Shown piece after piece: positions 1 through 6,011 of a stretch of DNA of 6,876 nucleotides; position 1 is the first letter of the stretch, and each line of letters opens with the position of its first letter. The position numbers were made by a program, and so were the translations under genes. The notes under the pieces are model-generated. The model was not told where the DNA came from, searched no databases, and saw only the letters and a program-made list of their open reading frames with translations. The stretch is from Bacillota bacterium (GTDB taxonomy: Bacteria > Bacillota_B > Desulfitobacteriia > Desulfitobacteriales > Desulfitobacteriaceae). The DNA is taken from NCBI GenBank assembly GCA_021779415.1, contig JAJYAS010000180.1, positions 1 through 6,876 on the forward strand, given 5' to 3'.

Positions 1-62
1 ACTTTTAGAACACGTTTCATCTAAATCAAGATTTTAAGATCTAATATACTACAGTTTTGGTT

Positions 63-92
63 ATCATACCTAAATTATCTGCTCCTTGTCAA
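63..92 (-). promoter_or_regulatory. Sigma-A type promoter reading out of the left edge
   Basis: On the minus strand TTGACA (87-92) is a perfect -35 box. An 18-nt spacer separates it from TATGAT (63-68), a one-mismatch -10 box. It lies just past the metK terminator, and transcription would start near position 56 and leave the window at position 1. It therefore drives a gene outside the window. priA commonly follows coaBC or metK in Firmicutes and is my guess. The remaining leader (1-55) is AT-rich and contains no gene or clear ribosome binding site that I can see. An 11-bp palindrome, CCTTGACAAGG (84-94), covers the -35 box. Confidence 0.68.
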
Positions 93-108
93 GGTAAAAA
101 GTTCATAG

Positions 109-148
109 AAAAGAGTCCCCTTAAATCACATTGTGATCAAGAGGACTC
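109..148 (-). terminator. Intrinsic terminator after metK
   Basis: Read on the minus strand, GAGTCC (113-118 on plus) pairs with GGACTC (143-148). Three further pairs (120-122 with 139-141) and an inner stem ATCACA/TGTGAT (125-130 with 132-137) extend the hairpin, with a few mismatches. The stem is followed directly by UUUU (109-112), with a second U run at 96-100. It begins 16 nt past the metK stop codon. This is the expected end of the yicC-to-metK operon and separates it from the outward promoter at 63-92. Confidence 0.75.
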
Positions 149-164
149 ACTAAATTTACTAAAT

Positions 165-1355
165 TTACAGACCCGCCAGTTTCTTCAAGGCTTCAACTTT
201 GTCCGTTCTTTCCCAGGGCAGGTCGAGATCCGTTCTGCCAAAATGCCCATACGCTGCAGTTTGACGGTAAATTGGGCGTCGCAGGTCCAAAGCCTTGATG
301 ATACCTGCCGGCCGAAGGTCAAACGTCTGCTGTATAAACTCAACAATTCTATGATCCTCAATCTTTCCTGTTCCAAACGTCTCAACAGAGACGGATACCG
401 GACGGGCTACGCCAATGGCATAAGCGATTTGCAACTCACACCGATCAGCCAACCCGGCAGCAACGACATTTTTCGCCACATAACGCGCCGCATAAGCAGC
501 CGAACGGTCAACTTTTGTGGGATCCTTACCGGAAAACGCGCCACCGCCATGGCGAGCCATCCCACCATAAGTGTCGACAATAATCTTGCGTCCCGTGAGA
601 CCGCAATCTCCTTGAGGACCACCGATAACAAACCGTCCAGTTGGGTTGATGAAATACTTCGTCTCCTCATCTATCAGTTCTCTAGGAACGGTCGGATAGA
701 CAACATATTGAAGTAAATCACGGCGAATTTGATCTTGGGTAACATCCGGATGATGCTGAGTTGAGATAACTATGGTATCTACCCGAATCGGCTTGTTATC
801 CTCGTATTCCACGGTAACTTGAGTTTTACCATCTGGGCGAAGGTAACTTAAGAAATCGGATTTTCGCATCTCACTGAGTTTGCGTGACAAACGATGCGCC
901 AAATCAATTGGAAGTGGCATGAAACTTTCAGTCTCATTTGTCGCATACCCGAACATCATACCTTGGTCACCGGCTCCAATCGCTTCAATATCACGATCCG
1001 TCATTTCGCCAGTTTTCGCTTCTAAAGCCCGATTCACGCCCAGCGCAATATCAGCAGATTGCTCCCCTATCGAGGTTAAGACCGCACAGGTATCCGCATC
1101 AAAGCCATATTTAGCCCGTGTATAACCTACCCCGCGAATTGTTTCCCGTACAACATGAGGAATATCAACATAACACGTGGTCGTGATTTCACCGCTTACC
1201 AGAACCAAGCCTGTCGTAACCGTCGTTTCACAAGCCACACGAGCATTAGGGTCTTGCGCGTAAATCGCATCCAGAATGGCATCGGAAATTTGGTCACAGA
1301 TCTTATCTGGATGCCCTTCAGTCACAGACTCTGAGGTGAATAATTTTCTAACCAT
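165..1355 (-). CDS. metK: S-adenosylmethionine synthetase (methionine adenosyltransferase)
   Basis: Cytosolic enzyme making S-adenosylmethionine, the main methyl donor, from L-methionine and ATP with release of phosphate and pyrophosphate. The 396-residue product is full length for the bacterial family. Family signatures are present: GHPDK at 14-18 with the catalytic-type His15, the hexapeptide GAGDQG at 127-132, GDCGLTGRK at 249-257, and the glycine-rich GGGAFSGKD at about 270-278. The start is ATG. Its ribosome binding site AAAGGAG (1364-1370) lies inside the last codons of coaBC, whose stop is only 5 nt upstream, so translation of the two genes is probably coupled. In many Firmicutes metK stands alone behind a SAM-I (S-box) riboswitch; here there is no space for one and it is the last gene of a housekeeping operon. 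An intrinsic terminator follows. Identification is secure. Confidence 0.98.
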   Translation of the reverse strand: MVRKLFTSESVTEGHPDKICDQISDAILDAIYAQDPNARVACETTVTTGLVLVSGEITTTCYVDIPHVVRETIRGVGYTRAKYGFDADTCAVLTSIGEQSADIALGVNRALEAKTGEMTDRDIEAIGAGDQGMMFGYATNETESFMPLPIDLAHRLSRKLSEMRKSDFLSYLRPDGKTQVTVEYEDNKPIRVDTIVISTQHHPDVTQDQIRRDLLQYVVYPTVPRELIDEETKYFINPTGRFVIGGPQGDCGLTGRKIIVDTYGGMARHGGGAFSGKDPTKVDRSAAYAARYVAKNVVAAGLADRCELQIAYAIGVARPVSVSVETFGTGKIEDHRIVEFIQQTFDLRPAGIIKALDLRRPIYRQTAAYGHFGRTDLDLPWERTDKVEALKKLAGL

Positions 1356-1360
1356 TTAGT

Positions 1361-2569
1361 TCACTCCTTTGTTTCGACACCGAGGAGGGTGGCAACCTCG
1401 CGAACGAGATGTCGTGCAACCTCATGTTTGCTCATCTGAGGGAAATCTATTTTTCTTCCATCTGGGAAGAGAAAACTAACGATATTTGTAAGGCTACCAA
1501 AGCCTGCTCCCAACTTAGTCACATCATTAGCCACTAGGAGATTTACATTTTTTCTCTGCATTTTATCCTGAGCGTTCGCCAAGAGATTCTCCGTCTCAGC
1601 CGCAAACCCAACAAGAACCTGAGACGTTTTTCGACGTCCAAGTTCAGCTAATATATCAGGGTTCGGAATCAACTCCAGCATGCGACTAGTCCCATCTTTT
1701 TTAATTTTCTGTTCGGCTTGAACCGCTGGGCGATAATCCGCAACGGCTGCAGCCTTTATGACAACATCCACTTCGGAAAACCGCGTCAAGACGGCGTCAT
1801 ACATCTCTAGGGCGGTTTGCACCTGTATAAAGGTCACTCCAGCTGGAGCCGGCAAGTCGCTGGGCGCACTCACAAGAATAGTCTCAGCTCCGGCTTCCTG
1901 TAACGCTTGAGCGATAGCATACCCCATCCGACCGGAACTTCGATTGCCCAAGTAACGAACCGGATCAAGTGGTTCTTGTGTTCCGCCCGCAGTCACAAGG
2001 GCCTTTTTCCCTTTTAACCAATCCGCCCCAACGAAAAACCGCGCTAAGGATTCCACGATTTCCACCGGCTGGCTCATACGTCCGTCCCCTTCGGATCCAC
2101 ACGCTTGAAAGCCTGTGTCAGGTCCAATCAACTGAACCCCACGTTCTTGAAGACGCACTATATGATCTTGAGTCGCCGGATGATGATACATCGCATGGTT
2201 CATGGCCGGGGCCACAAAAATCGGTGCTCGAGTCGCTAATAGAACCGTCGATAGAAAATCATCCGCTAACCCTAGCGACATCTTTGCTAAGATATTGGCT
2301 GTGGCTGGAGCAACAAGTGCTACGTCGATATGCTCAGCTAAAGCAATATGTTCAACATTCCACAGTTTAGGTTCCTCAAACAGATCCACATATACGGGAT
2401 TTGCTGAAAGACTCTGCAGGGTAAGCGGAGCAATAAACTCCGTTGCCGACTTGGTCATCACCACGTGGACTTGGGCGTGCAATTTACGCAAGCGGCTAAC
2501 AACTTCCGCTGCTTTGTATGCTGCTATCCCGCCAGTAATTCCAACGAGAATTTTTTTACCCGTTAACAT
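1361..2569 (-). CDS. coaBC: Bifunctional phosphopantothenoylcysteine decarboxylase / phosphopantothenate-cysteine ligase
   Basis: Carries out two consecutive steps of coenzyme A synthesis: CTP-dependent joining of cysteine to 4'-phosphopantothenate (CoaB), then FMN-dependent decarboxylation to 4'-phosphopantetheine (CoaC). The 402-residue length is typical of the fused enzyme. The N-terminal flavoprotein half (about 1-180) shows GITGGIAAYK (10-19), the active-site His74, APATAN (87-92), the PAMN motif with Asn124, and ACGSEGDGRM (156-165) with the catalytic-type Cys157. The C-terminal CoaB half starts around VTAGGT (near 192) and shows the NRSSGRMG motif, KAAAVADYRP, the lysine-rich KIKKDG and a VAND motif. 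Its ATG overlaps the rpoZ stop by one base (TAATG), and GAGGA at 2576-2580 serves as ribosome binding site. metK follows after 5 nt. Identification is secure. Confidence 0.98.
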   Translation of the reverse strand: MLTGKKILVGITGGIAAYKAAEVVSRLRKLHAQVHVVMTKSATEFIAPLTLQSLSANPVYVDLFEEPKLWNVEHIALAEHIDVALVAPATANILAKMSLGLADDFLSTVLLATRAPIFVAPAMNHAMYHHPATQDHIVRLQERGVQLIGPDTGFQACGSEGDGRMSQPVEIVESLARFFVGADWLKGKKALVTAGGTQEPLDPVRYLGNRSSGRMGYAIAQALQEAGAETILVSAPSDLPAPAGVTFIQVQTALEMYDAVLTRFSEVDVVIKAAAVADYRPAVQAEQKIKKDGTSRMLELIPNPDILAELGRRKTSQVLVGFAAETENLLANAQDKMQRKNVNLLVANDVTKLGAGFGSLTNIVSFLFPDGRKIDFPQMSKHEVARHLVREVATLLGVETKE

Positions 2570-2775
2570 TACAAATCCTCTTCAGGAGTACATTCATACG
2601 TTGAATGAGAACGTGAAATCTCCTCAAGGGAGATGCTTACCGGCTTCACGCCTTTCGCTAAATCCTCATGCCTTGCTTCTTCCATGATCATACGCGCCCG
2701 CTTGGCAACGACGAGGACCAACGTGTACTTGCTATCCACCTTATCCATTAAGCGATCGAGTGAAGGTTGTTTCAT
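2569..2775 (-). CDS. rpoZ: DNA-directed RNA polymerase omega subunit
   Basis: Small subunit that helps beta-prime fold and stay in the RNA polymerase complex; in some bacteria it also forms part of a ppGpp site. The 68-residue product has the usual length for Firmicutes omega. It carries the family core VDSKYTLVLVVAKRAR (13-28), followed by a VKPVSISLEEI segment (43-53), matching the conserved helix and the KPV(T/S)xALEEI-type motif. Its ATG overlaps the gmk TGA stop (ATGA, a 4-base overlap), and a strong GGGGGAG ribosome binding site at 2781-2787 lies inside the end of gmk. Its own stop overlaps the coaBC start by one base. The gmk-rpoZ-coaBC order is classic in Gram-positive bacteria and supports the call. 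The C-terminal tail (after about 54) is poorly conserved, as is normal for this family. Confidence 0.96.
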   Translation of the reverse strand: MKQPSLDRLMDKVDSKYTLVLVVAKRARMIMEEARHEDLAKGVKPVSISLEEISRSHSTYECTPEEDL

Positions 2776-3380
2776 ACAGACTCCCCCTTAAAAACAAACG
2801 GTTTCCGTTTTACTCGGCATTTCTCAGCGACAAGAATACTTTTTAGTTTATCGACAGCAACAGGGACTTCATCGTTAACAACAACGTAATCATACTCACT
2901 CACATATTCCAGCTCCTGAATTGCTGTAGCTAATCGTTTCTGGATAACTTCTTCAGTCTCTGTTCCACGTTTGTGGATGCGTTCAGAGAGAACATCTAGG
3001 GAAGGTGGTACGATAAAGGTAAATACTCCTTGAGGAAACCGCTTTTTGATTTGCAAGGCGCCTTGGATTTCAATTTCTAAAATAACATCCAGTCCCTCTT
3101 GAAGTGCTTGCTCGACCGCGAATCGTGGCGTCCCGTAGTAATTATCACAGAACTCGGCCCATTCCAGCAATTCGTCACGAGCAATCATGGATTCAAATTC
3201 TTCCCTCGTACCAAAATAATAATGGATACCTTCCACTTCCCCAGGGCGAGGGGATCGCGTTGCCATGGAGACAGAATATCTAAGACTGGGCATTTGACGC
3301 AGCAATTCTTGACAAAGCGTTCCTTTGCCCGCTCCAGAAGGGCCTGATAATACAATTAATAAGCCTTGACTCTTTTCCAC
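2772..3380 (-). CDS. gmk: Guanylate kinase
   Basis: Cytosolic enzyme that phosphorylates GMP to GDP with ATP, feeding GTP, dGTP and (p)ppGpp pools. The 202-residue length is normal. The P-loop GPSGAGKGT sits at 13-21. The GMP-binding region TRSPRPGEVEGIHYYF spans 41-56, and the IEIQGALQIK segment and the Arg-rich lid near ERIHKRGTETEE follow in the expected order. The start codon is GTG: it is preceded by AGGGG at 3387-3391 with 6 nt spacing, and MEKSQG leads straight into the first beta strand. The remA stop lies 9 nt upstream, and its TAG is part of the ribosome binding region. The end overlaps rpoZ by 4 bases. Identification is secure; the GTG start is well supported. Confidence 0.98.
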   Translation of the reverse strand: MEKSQGLLIVLSGPSGAGKGTLCQELLRQMPSLRYSVSMATRSPRPGEVEGIHYYFGTREEFESMIARDELLEWAEFCDNYYGTPRFAVEQALQEGLDVILEIEIQGALQIKKRFPQGVFTFIVPPSLDVLSERIHKRGTETEEVIQKRLATAIQELEYVSEYDYVVVNDEVPVAVDKLKSILVAEKCRVKRKPFVFKGESV

Positions 3381-3386
3381 GCTACA

Positions 3387-3391
3387 CCCCT
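3387..3391 (-). promoter_or_regulatory. Ribosome binding site fixing the GTG start of gmk
   Basis: AGGGG on the minus strand, 6 nt before the GTG codon (3378-3380). It overlaps the last bases of the remA stop codon TAG (3390-3392), so a ribosome finishing remA is placed exactly on the gmk initiation region. There is no in-frame ATG near this position that would retain the P-loop spacing. Confidence 0.7.
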
Positions 3392-3665
3392 AATCTGCTG
3401 GGTCTTCTGCGTGTGTACTGGACTCTTTGCTGGAAAGACGATGAGCCACTGTTTCTGGTTGAACTGCAGAAAGAATCACATGATGACTGTCACAGATAAT
3501 CACAGCACGAGTACGCCGACCATACGTTGCATCGATAAGCATGCCTGCATCCCGCGCTTCTTGAATGATGCGTTTGATTGGAGCGGATTCCGGGCTTACA
3601 ATGGATATAATTCGGTTGGCAGATACTATATTGCCAAACCCAATGTTAATGAGTTTAATGTCCAA
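3390..3665 (-). CDS. remA: RemA-family DNA-binding regulator (DUF370)
   Basis: Small DNA-binding protein. In Bacillus subtilis RemA activates biofilm matrix and osmoprotection genes, and the family forms ring-like oligomers that wrap DNA carrying short repeats. The 91 residues match the family closely: KLINIGFGN (4-12), the [16 protein letters not shown] stretch (16-31) and the [12 protein letters not shown] block (45-56), ending in [16 protein letters not shown] before a short acidic, variable tail. The start codon is TTG, supported by a perfect GGAGG (3673-3677) 7 nt upstream and by the conserved N-terminus (MDIKLINIG). yicC ends 13 nt upstream and gmk begins 9 nt downstream, the usual Firmicutes context. 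Its target genes in this organism cannot be read from the window. A biofilm role is known only for Bacillus and should not be assumed here. Confidence 0.96.
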   Translation of the reverse strand: MDIKLINIGFGNIVSANRIISIVSPESAPIKRIIQEARDAGMLIDATYGRRTRAVIICDSHHVILSAVQPETVAHRLSSKESSTHAEDPAD

Positions 3666-3672
3666 GGTGAGT

Positions 3673-3677
3673 CCTCC
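3673..3677 (-). promoter_or_regulatory. Ribosome binding site fixing the TTG start of remA
   Basis: A perfect GGAGG on the minus strand with 7 nt spacing to the TTG codon (3663-3665), directly upstream of yicC's stop-proximal spacer. This spacing, together with the conserved RemA N-terminus, decides the unusual TTG start; there is no in-frame ATG in the conserved N-terminal region. Confidence 0.75.
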
Positions 3678-3678
3678 A

Positions 3679-4557
3679 TTACTCTAAATTTTGAATTTGT
3701 TCGCGTACCTTTTCTAATTCACTTTTCACACTAACCACCATTTGACCAATCCCTATATCATTTGCTTTTGATCCAATGGTATTAATTTCTCGGTTCAATT
3801 CCTGAACTAAAAAATCCAGTTTGCGCCCGACGGGTTCGCAACTTTGCAAGGCGTCACGACATTGAGCTAAATGGCTGTCAAAACGAACCAGCTCTTCTGT
3901 AATCGATGTGCGCTCCGCAAAGTAGACCACTTCATTCGCAAGTCGAGCCGCATCCAATTCGACCTCACCTAAGAGGGGTTGAATGCGTTCCTTCAGACGT
4001 TCTTGGTACTCTGTTACGACCAAAGGTGAACGCTCGGCAATCGACTGTAGAAACCCGGTAATGAGATCGAGCCTCTGTAATAGATCGATCGTTAACTTTT
4101 CTCCTTCAGCACCGCGCATTTGCCCGAAACCATCGGAGGCTTTCAAAAGGGCTTCAGCACAAGTCCCCCATAAAACATCAAACTCAATTTCAGGCTCTTC
4201 AACCGCAAGAACCTCCGGTAAAGCGACTAAACGGTAAATATCCGCTTCATACGGGGTATTTATGGCTAAAGCAAGATCCTTCAATGACTTATCATACGAC
4301 AGCGCTAATTCTTTGTCAACCTTCACCAATCTCTTTCTTCCTTCTGTTTCCACCCCATTGACAAACACTTCTATTCGTCCGCGCTGGAACTTTTCTTGTA
4401 CGATTTTGCGTATCCGTCCGTCAAACCCCACAAAATTACGTGGGGATCTTACAACAATCTCTAAGAATCTATGGTTAACGGATTTAAGTTCTACGGAGAA
4501 CTGATAACCGTTCCCGCTCGCCTCCCCACGCCCAAATCCAGTCATGCTATTTGCCAT
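3679..4557 (-). CDS. yicC: YicC/YloC-family endoribonuclease
   Basis: Member of the YicC family (YicC-like N-terminal domain plus DUF1732 C-terminal domain), called yloC in Bacillus. Work on E. coli and B. subtilis members reports endoribonuclease activity, and E. coli YicC was linked to turnover of a small RNA. The cellular targets here are unknown. The 292-residue length is standard. The N-terminus has the signature SMTGFGRGE (4-12) followed by [12 protein letters not shown] (23-34), and the C-terminus has [16 protein letters not shown] (252-267) followed by a charged helix. The ATG is chosen because family members begin a few residues before SMTGFG. No good Shine-Dalgarno precedes it; instead a perfect 8-bp inverted repeat ends 7 nt before the start. 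It is the first gene of the operon, and remA follows after 13 nt. Family identity is secure; the exact role is not. Confidence 0.95.
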   Translation of the reverse strand: MANSMTGFGRGEASGNGYQFSVELKSVNHRFLEIVVRSPRNFVGFDGRIRKIVQEKFQRGRIEVFVNGVETEGRKRLVKVDKELALSYDKSLKDLALAINTPYEADIYRLVALPEVLAVEEPEIEFDVLWGTCAEALLKASDGFGQMRGAEGEKLTIDLLQRLDLITGFLQSIAERSPLVVTEYQERLKERIQPLLGEVELDAARLANEVVYFAERTSITEELVRFDSHLAQCRDALQSCEPVGRKLDFLVQELNREINTIGSKANDIGIGQMVVSVKSELEKVREQIQNLE

Positions 4558-4564
4558 ACGTCGC

Positions 4565-4588
4565 CCGGTTAAACCACGGATTAACCGG
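4565..4588 (-). repeat. Perfect inverted repeat just before the yicC start
   Basis: CCGGTTAA (4565-4572) and TTAACCGG (4581-4588) are perfect 8-bp complementary arms with an 8-nt loop. In the yicC mRNA this would be a compact hairpin ending 7 nt before the ATG, in the place where the ribosome binding site should be. It could be an RNA structure affecting initiation, or an operator at DNA level. There is no U tract after it, so it is not an intrinsic terminator. Confidence 0.6.
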
Positions 4589-4610
4589 ATCGTTCACCCC
4601 TTTATTATTT

Positions 4611-4640
4611 ATTAACATCCTTAAAGCTTTGCCTGTTAAT
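4611..4640 (-). repeat. Inverted repeat in the yicC leader
   Basis: ATTAACA (4611-4617) and TGTTAAT (4634-4640) are perfect 7-bp arms separated by 16 bp that include the palindrome AAAGCTTT (4623-4630). The element lies between the predicted promoter and the hairpin next to yicC. It is AT-rich, so chance is possible. The same GTTAA core recurs in the arms of the downstream hairpin. It may be a protein-binding site or a weak RNA stem. Confidence 0.4.
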
Positions 4641-4662
4641 TTGGATAGTCATTCCTAACTAT

Positions 4663-4681
4663 AGTATAACAGATTGTGCAA
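4663..4681 (-). promoter_or_regulatory. Extended -10 promoter for the yicC-metK operon
   Basis: On the minus strand TGTTATACT (4663-4671) combines an extended -10 TG dinucleotide with TATACT, one mismatch from TATAAT. No good -35 hexamer is found 16-18 nt upstream. A TTGCAC (4676-4681) is present, but only 7 nt away, so it cannot act as the -35 box for this -10. The predicted transcript starts near 4656, giving a leader of roughly 100 nt before the yicC ATG. It lies between the hairpin after dapL and the first gene of the next unit, where an operon promoter is expected. Confidence 0.55.
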
Positions 4682-4713
4682 GTAATTTCCTTTCGCCGCA
4701 GCTTCACCAGAAG

Positions 4714-4753
4714 CAGCAAAGAGCCTTCCACATATGTGAAAGGCTCTTTGCTG
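4714..4753 (-). terminator. Long hairpin after dapL, probable terminator
   Basis: CAGCAAAGAGCCTT (4714-4727) and AAGGCTCTTTGCTG (4740-4753) form a perfect 14-bp stem. The 12-nt loop contains the palindrome CACATATGTG (4729-4738), so after one mismatch the pairing can continue almost to the tip. It begins 42 nt past the dapL stop and precedes the yicC promoter, which fits a transcription unit boundary. A U tract after the stem is missing on both strands; the only U-rich part is CTCTTT within the 3' arm. Termination is therefore likely but less certain than for the metK terminator. Confidence 0.62.
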
Positions 4754-4795
4754 TCGGGATAGCGCCCCAAACAACTACTATTGTCTTATTCTCGC

Positions 4796-5968
4796 CTAAA
4801 ATTCAAATTTCCCAAGGTTATCCTGTAAGCGCCTCAGTGCTTCCCTAAGTCTCTCAGTACTAATCGTCAACGAAATACGGAAGTAACCCTCACCATATTC
4901 CCCATAGCCGTTGCCAGGAGTAAGTACTACCCCCGCCTTATCTAAGACTAACTCGCAGAAAGAAGCTGAAGTAAACCCTTTAGGCACTTTGGGCCAAACA
5001 TAGATCGTAGCCTTAGGCCGTTCCACCTTCCACCCGAGAGCAGTTAGCCCTTCGATTACGATATCTTGGCGTTCCTGATAGATCTTAATAATTTCTTGGA
5101 TAATGTCCTGATTTCCCAAAAGCCCTTCAATCGAAGCCTCTTGGATTGCTTGAAAAACCCCCGAGTCAATGTTCGATTTAATACGACCTAAAGCTTCAAT
5201 GACCCTAGCATTTCCTGCCGCCCAACCAATTCTCCAACCCGTCATATTATAAGTTTTGGACATTGAATGAAACTCAATTCCAACTTCCTTAGCCCCTGGA
5301 ACCTCTAGGAAACTCAAAGGCTTATACCCCTCAAAAGCAATTTCCGAGTAAGGACCATCATGGCAAACAATGATGTCATATTTCTTGGCAAACTCAATCA
5401 CTTTTAAATAGAAGCTTTCATCTGCAATGGCACCGGTAGGGTTATTGGGATAATTCAAGAACATCAATTTCGCTTTTTGAGCCACTTCTGCTGGAATCGC
5501 GTCTAAATCAGGCAAGAAACCGTTTTCTTCCTTGAGTGGCATGATATACGGAACTCCGCCCGCCAGCAAGGTCCCAACGGCATAGACTGGATAACCAGGA
5601 TCAGGAATCAAGGCAATATCTCCTGGATTAATGTAACAAAACGCAATGTGGGCAATCCCTTCTTTAGATCCGATGAGAGTAACCACTTCGGTTTTCGGAT
5701 CAAGTTCAATATTCGAACGTCGTTTATACCACTCCGCCACCGCTGAGCGAAACTCTAACATGCCTACATAAGAGGGGTAACGATGATTCTCCGGGTTGTG
5801 TGCTGCTTTTACCAACTTGTCAATGATATGATCTGGGGTTGGCAGATCAGGATCCCCAATTCCCAGACTAATGACATCTACCCCTTTGGCCTTAGCGTCT
5901 GCTATTTTTTCGTCAATCCGGGCAAATAAATACGGGGGCAACGCCTGAATTCGTTGTGCTTCTTCCAT
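4796..5968 (-). CDS. dapL: LL-diaminopimelate aminotransferase
   Basis: Pyridoxal-phosphate aminotransferase of fold type I. It is predicted to convert tetrahydrodipicolinate and glutamate directly to LL-2,6-diaminopimelate and 2-oxoglutarate, bypassing the succinylase or acetylase steps. The 390 residues include the N-terminal [11 protein letters not shown] (35-45), the NYPNNPTG motif (172-179), the cofactor-contact stretch DGPYSE (204-209), [15 protein letters not shown] (235-249) with the Schiff-base Lys238, and a C-terminal FRISL with the carboxylate-binding Arg near 364. The N-terminal GIGDPD form and the GYKPLSFLE segment resemble bacterial DapL rather than generic aspartate aminotransferases. 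The adjoining dapF, encoding the next enzyme, strongly supports the substrate. ATG start with AAGGAGG at 5979-5985, 10 nt upstream; 43 nt after dapF. A broader-range aminotransferase remains possible on sequence alone. Confidence 0.9.
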   Translation of the reverse strand: MEEAQRIQALPPYLFARIDEKIADAKAKGVDVISLGIGDPDLPTPDHIIDKLVKAAHNPENHRYPSYVGMLEFRSAVAEWYKRRSNIELDPKTEVVTLIGSKEGIAHIAFCYINPGDIALIPDPGYPVYAVGTLLAGGVPYIMPLKEENGFLPDLDAIPAEVAQKAKLMFLNYPNNPTGAIADESFYLKVIEFAKKYDIIVCHDGPYSEIAFEGYKPLSFLEVPGAKEVGIEFHSMSKTYNMTGWRIGWAAGNARVIEALGRIKSNIDSGVFQAIQEASIEGLLGNQDIIQEIIKIYQERQDIVIEGLTALGWKVERPKATIYVWPKVPKGFTSASFCELVLDKAGVVLTPGNGYGEYGEGYFRISLTISTERLREALRRLQDNLGKFEF

Positions 5969-6011
5969 AATCAGAAATCCTCCTTCAATGCTTTGATCAA
6001 ACTAGATGGCG

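Noticed and set aside
1..62. AT-rich partial repeats and a weak stem (AAATC/GATTT, 23-34)
   Set aside because: Arms are only 5 bp in AT-rich leader DNA; there is no gene, ribosome binding site or known RNA family visible.
57..716. A 219-codon plus-strand open frame opposite metK
   Set aside because: It has a TTG start, no ribosome binding site and no recognisable domain. It lies antisense to the strongly conserved metK gene and across its terminator, so it is a coding shadow.
1969..2687. Two long plus-strand open frames opposite coaBC and rpoZ
   Set aside because: They run antisense to clearly conserved genes, have low-complexity composition of the shadow type, and lack plausible starts or families.
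3366..3734. Plus-strand open frame opposite remA and both of its flanks
   Set aside because: Antisense to remA, a conserved gene with a strong ribosome binding site; the translated product shows no domain.
4676..4681. TTGCAC as the -35 box for the yicC promoter
   Set aside because: Only 7 nt separate it from TATACT, and 17 nt downstream of it there is no usable -10 box. The extended -10 explanation is better.
4558..4795. A known riboswitch or T-box in the dapL-yicC intergenic region
   Set aside because: The leader after the promoter is about 100 nt and shows no T-box, S-box, lysine or purine riboswitch core that I can recognise, only the simple inverted repeats listed.
5992..6001. Palindrome TTTGATCAAA between dapF and dapL
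   Set aside because: Only 10 bp, with no loop, U tract or promoter context; such AT-rich palindromes occur by chance.
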